A DNA stretch of 6,468 nt from Candidatus Omnitrophota bacterium (lineage in GTDB: Bacteria > Omnitrophota > Gorgyraeia > JABMRG01 > JAFGKX01). Under the pieces are notes generated by a model, which was given only the letters and a program-made list of their open reading frames with translations, had not been told where the DNA came from and searched no databases. The first letter of the stretch is position 1, and every line of letters begins with the position of its first letter. The position numbers and the translations under genes were made by a program. Shown one piece after another: positions 1 through 5,650 of this stretch. The stretch is from positions 1 through 6,468 of the forward strand of contig JAFGKX010000076.1 in the NCBI GenBank assembly GCA_016928375.1. The letters are read 5' to 3'.

Positions 1-50
1 CGATAAAGCCGTCCTTTGCGGTAGCCGTGGGGCTGGGGTTAAGGGAATGA
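1..50 (+). CDS. pilM: Type IV pilus assembly protein PilM, C-terminal end (partial)
   Basis: Only the last 15 codons are in the window, read from base 3 and ending at the TGA at 48-50. The peptide ends PSFAVAVGLGLRE, which resembles the usual end of PilM (a final strand and helix of the form AVAxGLALR). PilM is a cytoplasmic actin-like ATPase-fold protein that binds the short N-terminal tail of PilN and ties the pilus motor to the inner-membrane alignment complex. The stop codon overlaps the pilN start (ATGA, 47-50), so the two are probably translationally coupled. The call rests on this short tail plus the pilNOPQ genes that follow; too little is present to judge anything else. Confidence 0.8.
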   Translation, partial: IKPSFAVAVGLGLRE

Positions 51-682
51 TAGAAATAAACTTACTTCCGGAAGAACTAAGAAAAGTACAGAAGAAAAAA
101 GAATCCATACGGGTGGATATAGCCAGCCTGCCCATGCGTAAAATTATAACGATATCTATCGTCTCGTTTGTGGCGCTGCAGCTTTTGGGCATAGCTACGC
201 TTGTCTTGAAAAATAATACGCTTAAAAAACTAAATAAGGAATTATCCGTATTGGATGAAAAATATAAAGAGGCGCAAGCCCTTAAACTGGGGATACGCCA
301 GTTTAGCAGCAAATTATCCGCCATAAACGAGCTTACATCAAAAAGTATATTGTGGTCTAAAAAAATGGCTGATTTAAGCGCCGCGCTTACCGAGGGTGTG
401 TGGCTAAGCGAACTTATACTTGTAGACGGGAAAGGTTCAATGAAGCAGCAGGCCATGATATTGAAAGGCAATGCTGTTTCCTACCCCAAAGGCGAAGAAG
501 CAGCGGTAATAGCAAATTTTATCAATTCACTTAAAACAAATAAAGATTTTTTCGAGGATTTCAGCGATATAAAACTTGAATCGAGCCAGATGAAAAAAGT
601 TGCCGATTCCGAAGTAATGGAATTTACCGTAATATGTTATTTTAAAATCGGAAGGACTTATTTTGATAGACCTAAAAAATAA
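47..682 (+). CDS. pilN: Type IV pilus inner-membrane assembly protein PilN
   Basis: The 211-aa protein is in the normal PilN size range. It opens with the family hallmark INLLPEELR (residues 4-12), the cytoplasmic tail that docks into PilM. A single membrane helix follows at about 33-54, then a charged, heptad-like segment at about 55-100 likely to form a coiled coil with PilO. The PilN-type motif with W103, a short helix and GVWLSEL (about 103-123) opens the periplasmic ferredoxin-like domain. The expected topology is N-in with the C-terminal domain in the periplasm, in the PilMNOP ring that connects motor to secretin. The ATG overlaps the pilM stop by the ATGA pattern, and the 3' end overlaps pilO by 20 nt. 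Nothing looks truncated. Confidence 0.93.
   Translation: MIEINLLPEELRKVQKKKESIRVDIASLPMRKIITISIVSFVALQLLGIATLVLKNNTLKKLNKELSVLDEKYKEAQALKLGIRQFSSKLSAINELTSKSILWSKKMADLSAALTEGVWLSELILVDGKGSMKQQAMILKGNAVSYPKGEEAAVIANFINSLKTNKDFFEDFSDIKLESSQMKKVADSEVMEFTVICYFKIGRTYFDRPKK
649..656 (+). promoter_or_regulatory. Shine-Dalgarno for pilO, inside the end of pilN
   Basis: CGGAAGGA ends 6 nt before the TTG at 663, an ideal distance. It supports a TTG start for pilO rather than any later ATG: the next in-frame Met is residue 31, which would remove the membrane anchor. Confidence 0.75.
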
Positions 683-1301
683 TATACTAAAAAACCAGAA
701 GCTGCTTCTGTATATAACTATCGGGGCATGTTTATTTTTTGCCGATTTTTATATGATATTGAAACCCGTAGCCGCCGGGCTTATAAAGACTATTCCCAAC
801 GTAAGCGCTAAAGCTTCGCAGGTAAATATAATGAAAATTGATGTAAACAATATACCTGCTTATGAAGGGCAGATAAAAAACATGGAAGGCAAACTGTCTA
901 ATTACAAGAGAAAATTTTCCACAAAAGAGGAGATATCGCCTCTTTTAAAAAATCTGTCGGATACAGCAAAGGCGTATGATGTAAAAATTGTCAGCGTAAA
1001 CCCGGCTGAGAGCTTATCCAGCGATGCTTCGGACAGCGACGGCGCATATCGTAAATTTCCCATATACTTAAACGCTGTCTCCGGCTATCATTCTTTCGGG
1101 CTTTTTTTGAATAAGCTTGAGAACACAGATACTTTTATGAGGGTGGGGGATCTTAAAATAATAGGTGACATTACCGGAAGCGGCAACCATAAATTTGATG
1201 TGATAATCGTAACATATATATTGACTCCGCGCGAAGAAACGGAAGATGCGCAGGCTAAGCCTTCTAAACAGGCAAAACTTGTTAAGAAAAAGGTAAAATG
1301 A
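663..1301 (+). CDS. pilO: Type IV pilus inner-membrane assembly protein PilO
   Basis: The 212-aa protein starts at TTG, chosen because a good Shine-Dalgarno lies 6 nt upstream and because starting there keeps the N-terminal membrane helix (about residues 14-34). A coiled-coil-like charged stretch follows at about 66-87, then a periplasmic ferredoxin-like domain. The PilO signature is visible at about 139-167: VSGYHSFGLFLNKLENTD, then a strand ending in VGDLKI. PilO pairs with PilN and, with PilP, forms the periplasmic part of the alignment complex that holds the inner-membrane platform below the secretin. The C-terminal 20 or so residues are Lys-rich (KQAKLVKKKVK) and probably disordered. The gene overlaps pilN by 20 nt and pilP by the ATGA pattern. 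The sequence is diverged, but order, size and topology make the call firm. Confidence 0.9.
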   Translation: MIDLKNNILKNQKLLLYITIGACLFFADFYMILKPVAAGLIKTIPNVSAKASQVNIMKIDVNNIPAYEGQIKNMEGKLSNYKRKFSTKEEISPLLKNLSDTAKAYDVKIVSVNPAESLSSDASDSDGAYRKFPIYLNAVSGYHSFGLFLNKLENTDTFMRVGDLKIIGDITGSGNHKFDVIIVTYILTPREETEDAQAKPSKQAKLVKKKVK

Positions 1302-1681
1302 ATAAATATATAATTATTATAAGCGCATTTTTTTCAGCTGTATGGTTGCTTACCATGGATGTGAATGCGGCAGAGAAAAGCCCGAAAGATATGCCAGGGT
1401 TTCGGTATAACGCTATGGACGTAAGAGACCCTTTTATGCCGCTGGTTACAAAAGACGGAAAAATTGCTTATGGTTACAGCGCCATAAAAAATATAGGCGA
1501 CTTGCGCCTTGAAGGAATTGTTTTTGATCCCAGCGCCGGTTCCATAGCTATTATAAACGGAGCTCTGCTGCGCAAAAACGAAACAATAGGGAACATAAAA
1601 CTTCTGGATGTAGAGCAAAACAGGGTAAAAATACTGTTTAACCAGAAAGAATACTTTATTAACCTGAAAAATGAGGATTGA
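1298..1681 (+). CDS. pilP: Type IV pilus periplasmic linker protein, PilP-like
   Basis: The 127-aa protein has a signal peptide: NKY, a hydrophobic core at about 4-20, and a likely signal peptidase I site after VNA (residue 24). There is no Cys at the cleavage site, so unlike the proteobacterial PilP lipoprotein it should be a soluble periplasmic protein. The mature part has the PilP/GspC-type motif RDPFMPLV (43-50), then a small beta domain with LEGIV (71-75) and repeated short strands up to the C-terminus, like the beta-sandwich domain of PilP that touches the N0/N1 domains of PilQ. It is shorter than proteobacterial PilP (about 170-180 aa), with a very short linker before the domain. It starts at the ATGA overlap with pilO and is followed by pilQ. 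The family assignment rests on RDPF, the fold pattern and position between pilO and pilQ. Confidence 0.82.
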   Translation: MNKYIIIISAFFSAVWLLTMDVNAAEKSPKDMPGFRYNAMDVRDPFMPLVTKDGKIAYGYSAIKNIGDLRLEGIVFDPSAGSIAIINGALLRKNETIGNIKLLDVEQNRVKILFNQKEYFINLKNED

Positions 1682-1706
1682 TTTATATGGTTTTAATAAT
1701 ATACGA

Positions 1707-1712
1707 AAGGGG
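1707..1712 (+). promoter_or_regulatory. Shine-Dalgarno deciding the pilQ start
   Basis: AAGGGG-type purine run, flanked by GA-rich sequence, ends 6 nt before the ATG at 1719. It selects that Met over the upstream in-frame ATG at 1671, which overlaps pilP, lacks a good ribosome binding site and would place a charged, non-signal sequence before the signal peptide. Confidence 0.75.
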
Positions 1713-1718
1713 AAAAAA

Positions 1719-3380
1719 ATGAGCAGAAAAATTCACAACGTTTTCATCGCATATTTTACTGTTTTTACGGTTATATTTGCTTATACGCCGGTATCTTTCG
1801 CGCAGGAAGATACGGCGCAGCAAGAGGCAGTGCCTGTGGAAACACAGGCGGAAACGCAGGCGGAAACACCGGTGGAAACTTCGGCGGAATTGCCCCAGGC
1901 TCCTGTGTTTGAAGAGCAAATAAACCAGGCCAAAGAGCAGGAAGGGGAAACATCTCCCGGAAATGTTACAATAGATTTTAAGGATGCCGATATACACAAT
2001 GTACTGCGCATACTTTCCTATAAAAGCGGTGTAAATATCGTAGCGGGAAAAGATGTTGAAGGCACGGTAACTATACATCTTACGGATGTTCCGTGGGAAA
2101 AAGCCCTTGATGTTGTATTAAAAACCTACGGCTTTGCTTATGAGCGCGAAGGAAACATAATAAGGGTTGCTACTGCCGAAAATCTCGGTAAGGAACCTCT
2201 TAAGACCGAGGTTTTTAAAATAGGTTACGCAAAATGCGAAGATATAACCGCCGCCGTCAAAGATATGATAAGCTCGCGCGGAAGCGTAAGATTCGACAAG
2301 CGTTCCAACACGATTATAGTTACGGATATACCTACTAACATATATAAAATACAGCAGGTAGTTGAAAAGCTGGACGAACCTACGCCGCAGATTTACATAG
2401 AGGCAAAGTTGGTAGAAACCGAAATAAATGATGATGAAAAACTGGGTATTAACTGGACCGTGCAGGTTACGGCAACAGGCGCTAAAATTCCAACAACTTT
2501 ACCGTTTGACAGAGACCTTAATTATATAGAAGGCCTTAAGACCAAAGTGCCGCTTAGCGATACAACATCGACGGTAACAACAAACCTGCCCAGCAAATTC
2601 CCGGGAGGCGCAAATAACGTAGCCCCCATGTTTCCGATGGCAACTCCGGGCAATTACACATTTGGCACACTTGATTTTTCGCAATTCCAGGCTGTCCTAT
2701 ACATGCTAAACACAAGGAGCGATACGAAAGTAATATCGAATCCGAGAACCGTTACTTTAAATAATCAGGAAGCTACCATACACGTAGGAACATCCATATA
2801 CGTGCCTGAATGGTCGGAGTCCACTACGACAGGCAGCCCTGTATTTTCCGGAATAAATAAAACAGAGCTGGATACTGGTATAAAATTAAAAGTAACGCCT
2901 CATGTTAATTCGAAAGGCGAGATAGTGGTTGACCTTATACCTGAGGTAAGTACATTAGGCACAGCAACAGCTATGCTTACGGATTCTTCCGGCAGGACGA
3001 TAAATTATTTTCCTGTTACCATACGTACCGCCAAAACACAGGTAATGGTAAAAGACGGAGAAACAATTGTAATAGGCGGGCTTATGAAAGAAGAGACATC
3101 TAAAACCAGAAACAAAGTGCCGTTTTTGGGCGACATACCTATTCTTGGGGAATTGTTTAAATACTCTTATGATACAATAGACACAAAAGACCTATTAATA
3201 TTCGTTACCGTAAAATTGGTAAAAACCAAAGATGACACAACGCCGCTTTTTAGCGACATCAATGAGCACTTCAGGAAAATGGATCAGGAACCGACGGCAT
3301 TAGGCCATACCTACTCTCCCGATACACCTGCTGAAGCGGGCGGAAAGAAAAGAAAAGTAATGAAGCTTCTTGTAGATTAA
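1719..3380 (+). CDS. pilQ: Type IV pilus secretin PilQ
   Basis: From the ATG at 1719 the protein has 553 aa. A signal peptide ends near SFA/QE (residues 28-29). Residues 29-81 are a Glu/Gln/Pro/Thr-rich linker. An STN/N0 domain follows at about 82-152 (VTIDFKDADIHNVLRILS to IIRVA), an N1 secretin_N domain at about 164-220, and the secretin barrel domain at about 222-502. The classic secretin signature VPFLGDIPILGELFK lies at 467-481, and the last 50 residues are a charged tail. PilQ forms the multimeric outer-membrane gate through which the pilus passes. At 553 aa it is shorter than proteobacterial PilQ (about 700 aa or more), because no peptidoglycan-binding AMIN domain is visible; the low-complexity linker takes its place. 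It closes the pilMNOPQ cluster. A start at 1671 would add 16 residues and is less likely. Confidence 0.93.
   Translation: MSRKIHNVFIAYFTVFTVIFAYTPVSFAQEDTAQQEAVPVETQAETQAETPVETSAELPQAPVFEEQINQAKEQEGETSPGNVTIDFKDADIHNVLRILSYKSGVNIVAGKDVEGTVTIHLTDVPWEKALDVVLKTYGFAYEREGNIIRVATAENLGKEPLKTEVFKIGYAKCEDITAAVKDMISSRGSVRFDKRSNTIIVTDIPTNIYKIQQVVEKLDEPTPQIYIEAKLVETEINDDEKLGINWTVQVTATGAKIPTTLPFDRDLNYIEGLKTKVPLSDTTSTVTTNLPSKFPGGANNVAPMFPMATPGNYTFGTLDFSQFQAVLYMLNTRSDTKVISNPRTVTLNNQEATIHVGTSIYVPEWSESTTTGSPVFSGINKTELDTGIKLKVTPHVNSKGEIVVDLIPEVSTLGTATAMLTDSSGRTINYFPVTIRTAKTQVMVKDGETIVIGGLMKEETSKTRNKVPFLGDIPILGELFKYSYDTIDTKDLLIFVTVKLVKTKDDTTPLFSDINEHFRKMDQEPTALGHTYSPDTPAEAGGKKRKVMKLLVD
1836..1889 (+). repeat. 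12-bp tandem repeat in the pilQ linker (about 4.5 copies)
   Basis: Imperfect in-frame copies of GYGGAAACNNNG encode the tetrapeptide (V/A)-E-T-(Q/P/S): VETQ, AETQ, AETP, VETS, then a partial AE. The unit is a multiple of three, so gain or loss of copies would change linker length without breaking the frame. It lies between the signal peptide and the N0 domain of PilQ. Confidence 0.85.
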
Positions 3381-3433
3381 AATAAAGTAAAAACAAAAAA
3401 CTTACATACGGATGGTTAGGGAGACAAGTTAAA
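3381..3433 (+). other. Short pilQ-rng intergenic gap with no terminator seen
   Basis: This is 53 nt of A-rich sequence. It holds no convincing hairpin plus T-run and no clear -35/-10 pair. The only signal is AGGGAG (3418-3423), 10 nt before the rng TTG, a usable though slightly distant Shine-Dalgarno. Read-through from pilQ into rng is therefore possible. Confidence 0.55.
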
Positions 3434-4942
3434 TTGAAAAAACAGATTTTGATAAATGTTGAAGCCGGCGAGCGCAGGATAGCTATACTTGCCGAGAATA
3501 AACTTGATGACTGCTTTGTCGAGAGGCTTGATAGAAAAGAGATGGTCGGTAATATCTACAAAGCAGTCGTGGATTCCATTGTGCCGGCAATAGGCGCCGC
3601 GTTTGTGAACTATGGCAAGCCTAAAAACGGATTTTTATATGTCTCGGATGCTACCGAGTCATTGGAAGATTACGAGGACGAAGGAGTCGTGTATGATACC
3701 GATACCTCAAAAGAGAAAAAATTCCTGAAAATAGAGGAATTGCTCAAAAAAGGCCAGGAAGTGATGGTGCAGGTAGTCAAGGAAGAGCTCGGCACGAAGG
3801 GCGCAAGGCTTACTACAAACGTATCGCTTCCGGGCAGATACCTTGTGCTTATGCCGCACGGTGAAAAGATAGGCGTATCAAGAAGAATCCGGGAAGATCA
3901 GGAACGTAAAAGAATACGCGAAATACTGAAAACATTCAAGCTCCCGGAAAATACCGGATTAATAGCGCGCACTGCCGCTGCCGGATGCGATAAAAAAGAC
4001 CTTATCAGGGATTTTAAATACCTGTCAAGGCAGTGGCTGTTCATAAAAGCCAATTCGAAACGTAAGGCCGCCCCTGCACTTTTATGGCAGGAACTTGATC
4101 TGGCATCAAAAATAATAAGGGATATCTTAAACGATAATTTCGAAAAAATAATCGTAGACGAGAGGATAGAGTTTAAAAGGCTCCTTCATGTAATAAATAA
4201 TTTTTCCCCGGAATTCAGGTCTAAGGTTGAATTATACAGAGGCGAGGAACCAATATTCGAAAAATACGGGATAGAGAAAGAACTGGATAAAGTATACAAC
4301 CGCAAGATCTTTCTTAAGTGCGGGGGATATATCACCATCGAACAGACCGAGGGTATGGTTGCCATAGATGTGAATACCGGCGGATACACAAAAAAACAGA
4401 ATCCTGAGGATACGGTATATAAAGTTAACCTTGAGGCAGCAGTAGAGGTGGCGCGACAGCTCAGATTAAGAGACGTGGGCGGTATAGTGGTTATAGATTT
4501 TATAGACATGGAAACCGAACAACGCCGCAAAAGCCTGTTTAACACCCTGCAATATGAACTTAAGAAAGACAGGGCAAAAACGCATATAGCGTGTTTTTCG
4601 GAATTGAACATAGTAGAGCTTACAAGGCAAAGAACGCACAAAAGCCTTGAAAGCTCCGCGTATCAGTCCTGCCCTTATTGCGAAGGCAAGGGGTTGATAA
4701 AATCGCAGGATACCGTTGCGATACTGGCAATACGCAAACTAAGCGAATTCTTAAAAAAATCCGGCACCAGGGCGAGAGGCAACCGCGAGGTCGAGATTGT
4801 TCTGCATCCCGATGTTGCGGCAAAGATAAGAAAAGGCAAATCCGATTATATAAATAAACTAGCGCGCCTGTTCAGGGTTAAGATAGTGGTTCTGGAAAAC
4901 ACCAGCTTCCATTACGAAGACATTGAGATAAAAAGAGTTTGA
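3434..4942 (+). CDS. rng: Ribonuclease G (RNase E/G family endoribonuclease)
   Basis: The 502-aa protein is the length of RNase G: the catalytic half only, without the long degradosome scaffold of E. coli RNase E. The family opening ILINVEAGERRIAIL (5-19) requires the TTG start; the next Met is residue 37. An S1 RNA-binding domain spans about 36-128 with an acidic inserted loop (about 72-95). It is followed by the 5'-sensor/RNase H-like region, including GVSRRI (147-152). The catalytic domain has AIDVNTG with D312 and VVIDFIDM with D355, spaced 43 residues apart exactly like D303 and D346 of E. coli RNase E. The zinc-link CPYC (C413, C416) used for dimer pairing is intact. The enzyme cuts single-stranded AU-rich RNA, preferring 5'-monophosphate ends, in rRNA maturation and mRNA decay. 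It lies upstream of rplU-rpmA-obgE, an arrangement also known in some Clostridia. Confidence 0.95.
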   Translation: MKKQILINVEAGERRIAILAENKLDDCFVERLDRKEMVGNIYKAVVDSIVPAIGAAFVNYGKPKNGFLYVSDATESLEDYEDEGVVYDTDTSKEKKFLKIEELLKKGQEVMVQVVKEELGTKGARLTTNVSLPGRYLVLMPHGEKIGVSRRIREDQERKRIREILKTFKLPENTGLIARTAAAGCDKKDLIRDFKYLSRQWLFIKANSKRKAAPALLWQELDLASKIIRDILNDNFEKIIVDERIEFKRLLHVINNFSPEFRSKVELYRGEEPIFEKYGIEKELDKVYNRKIFLKCGGYITIEQTEGMVAIDVNTGGYTKKQNPEDTVYKVNLEAAVEVARQLRLRDVGGIVVIDFIDMETEQRRKSLFNTLQYELKKDRAKTHIACFSELNIVELTRQRTHKSLESSAYQSCPYCEGKGLIKSQDTVAILAIRKLSEFLKKSGTRARGNREVEIVLHPDVAAKIRKGKSDYINKLARLFRVKIVVLENTSFHYEDIEIKRV

Positions 4943-4971
4943 TGTAAAGCCCTGCCAAAGTTAAAAATTAC

Positions 4972-5000
4972 TTGATTTATTAATTACTATCTGATATACT
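4972..5000 (+). promoter_or_regulatory. Sigma-70-type promoter with extended -10 for rplU-rpmA-obgE
   Basis: TTGATT (4972-4977) and TATACT (4995-5000) are separated by exactly 17 nt, with TGA immediately before the -10 (extended -10, TGN). An AT-rich stretch lies upstream of the -35 (4961-4971). Transcription should start near 5006-5008, giving a leader of about 93 nt before the rplU start. This is the only clear promoter in the window and would let the ribosomal genes be expressed independently of rng and the pilus genes. Confidence 0.75.
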
Positions 5001-5037
5001 AATACACTTTAAAATAACAAAAGAACAGACAAGTAAA

Positions 5038-5088
5038 GTCCCTCGCTTCGCTCGGGACAATTCGCCGAGTGAAGAATCGGGGCGAATT
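5038..5088 (+). promoter_or_regulatory. Structured rplU leader: two abutting hairpins with a competing helix
   Basis: Hairpin 1 pairs GTCCC (5038-5042) with GGGAC (5054-5058). Hairpin 2 pairs AATTCGCC (5059-5066) with GGCGAATT (5081-5088), a perfect 8-bp stem, and can alternatively extend through CCGA/TCGG with a 2-nt bulge. The two stems touch and could stack. A 10-bp alternative helix (one G-U) can form between 5046-5055 and 5065-5074 and would exclude both. Hairpin 2 ends directly before the Shine-Dalgarno. Ribosomal protein operons, including those of L21, often have regulatory leaders, so autoregulation is a reasonable inference; I cannot match this to a known leader family. There is no T-run, so it is not an intrinsic terminator. 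Confidence 0.55.
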
Positions 5089-5093
5089 GGAGG
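5089..5093 (+). promoter_or_regulatory. Shine-Dalgarno for rplU
   Basis: GGAGG lies 6 nt before the GTG at 5100, an optimal spacing. It fixes the GTG start, which also matches the usual N-terminus of L21 (M-Y/F-A-I). It immediately follows the base of hairpin 2, so folding of the leader could affect ribosome access. Confidence 0.8.
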
Positions 5094-5099
5094 TCACAA

Positions 5100-5411
5100 G
5101 TGTTTGCAATTACTGAAGTTGGAGCAAGGCAATGCAAGGTTGCCAAAGATGAAGTTATTTTAATACCGCGTGTTTCAAGCAAGAAAGAAGTTGTGCTGAA
5201 TAAAGTACTGATGCTTTATGACGGCAAAGATATTAAGGTAGGCACACCTTATGTAAACGGCGCTAAAGTCGTATGCAATGTCATTTCAGATGCAAAAGGC
5301 CCCAAAACAATAGCATTCAAGTACCGCCGTAGAAAAAATAGCCAGCGCATCAGGGGCCACAGGGATTTATTGAGTAAAGTTAAAATAAAAGAAATCATTA
5401 AGGGAGAATAA
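5100..5411 (+). CDS. rplU: Large ribosomal subunit protein L21 (bL21)
   Basis: The protein has 103 aa, exactly the usual bL21 length, from a GTG start with a strong Shine-Dalgarno. Recognisable blocks are FAITEVGARQCKV at the start (family: YAVIxTGGKQYRV), VGTPYVNGAKV in the middle, and KYRRRKNSQRIRGHRD followed by KVKIKEI at the end (family: YKRRKxYRRKxGHRQxxTxVKI). It is a small beta-barrel protein that binds 23S rRNA domain II next to L20 in the 50S subunit. Several normally conserved positions differ: the GGKQ block reads GARQ, and the GHRQ block reads GHRD. It heads a tight rplU-rpmA-obgE unit under the upstream promoter; only 2 nt separate it from rpmA. Confidence 0.95.
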   Translation: MFAITEVGARQCKVAKDEVILIPRVSSKKEVVLNKVLMLYDGKDIKVGTPYVNGAKVVCNVISDAKGPKTIAFKYRRRKNSQRIRGHRDLLSKVKIKEIIKGE

Positions 5412-5413
5412 CA

Positions 5414-5650
5414 ATGGCACACAAAAAAGGATTAGGATCAAGCCGTAACGGCCGTGACAGCAATTCTCAGCGTCTCGGTGTGAAATTATTTGATGGCGAG
5501 AAAGTTAACGCCGGGTCTATCATACTGCGCCAGAGAGGCACAAGGTTTAAACCAGGTTTAAATGTCGGAATAGGAAGGGATGACACCCTTTTTGCCAAGA
5601 TAAGCGGAACTGTAAAATTTGCCAAATCATCTGTTATTAATGTCATATAA
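5414..5650 (+). CDS. rpmA: Large ribosomal subunit protein L27 (bL27)
   Basis: The protein has 78 aa, slightly short of the usual 82-90. It begins MAHKKGLGSSRNGRDS, the conserved N-terminus that reaches the peptidyl-transferase centre and helps position tRNA. LGVKLFDGE, ILRQRGTRFKPG and DDTLFAKISGTVKF follow as expected for the beta-barrel body, and the C-terminal tail after VKF is shorter than usual. There is no Firmicutes-type cleavable N-terminal extension, and correspondingly no prp (ysxB) protease gene between rplU and rpmA. The Shine-Dalgarno AGGGAGA (5401-5407) lies in the last codons of rplU, and the stop TAA shares its last A with the obgE ATG (TAATG), pointing to translational coupling. 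Confidence 0.96.
   Translation: MAHKKGLGSSRNGRDSNSQRLGVKLFDGEKVNAGSIILRQRGTRFKPGLNVGIGRDDTLFAKISGTVKFAKSSVINVI

Larger units (their letters stand above)
4943..5099 (+). other. rng-rplU intergenic region: promoter plus structured leader
   Basis: These 157 nt hold no gene. The left half is AT-rich and carries a strong promoter (4972-5000). The right half is GC-rich and carries two adjacent hairpins (5038-5058 and 5059-5088), followed by the rplU Shine-Dalgarno. No terminator for rng is evident. Confidence 0.8.

Noticed and set aside
1678..1705. Promoter-like TTGATT-N16-TATACG before pilQ
   Set aside because: The -10 matches only four positions. Transcription would start at or inside the pilQ Shine-Dalgarno, leaving almost no leader. 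The match is likely chance in AT-rich sequence.
1671..1718. Upstream ATG at 1671 as the pilQ start, adding 16 residues
   Set aside because: It overlaps the end of pilP, has no good Shine-Dalgarno, and puts a charged stretch before the signal peptide. The ATG at 1719 has a strong, well-spaced site.
1683..2078. 131-codon open frame on the - strand opposite pilQ, rich in Arg, Phe and Cys
   Set aside because: The unusual composition is simply the reverse complement of the pilQ linker repeat; there is no independent evidence of coding.
3384..3405. A-rich segment after pilQ with a weak AAGT/ACTT inverted repeat as a terminator
   Set aside because: The stem is only 3-4 A/T-rich pairs with a long loop and no T-run, too weak to call.
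4186..4641. 151-codon open frame on the - strand opposite rng
   Set aside because: It overlaps the RNase G catalytic domain. The Ser/Leu/Arg-rich product has no family resemblance and no supporting ribosome binding site was seen, so it is a shadow of the coding strand.
5038..5058. GTCCC/GGGAC hairpin as the rng terminator
   Set aside because: It is not followed by a T-run, lies downstream of a strong promoter, and directly precedes the rplU ribosome binding site, so a role in the rplU leader fits better.
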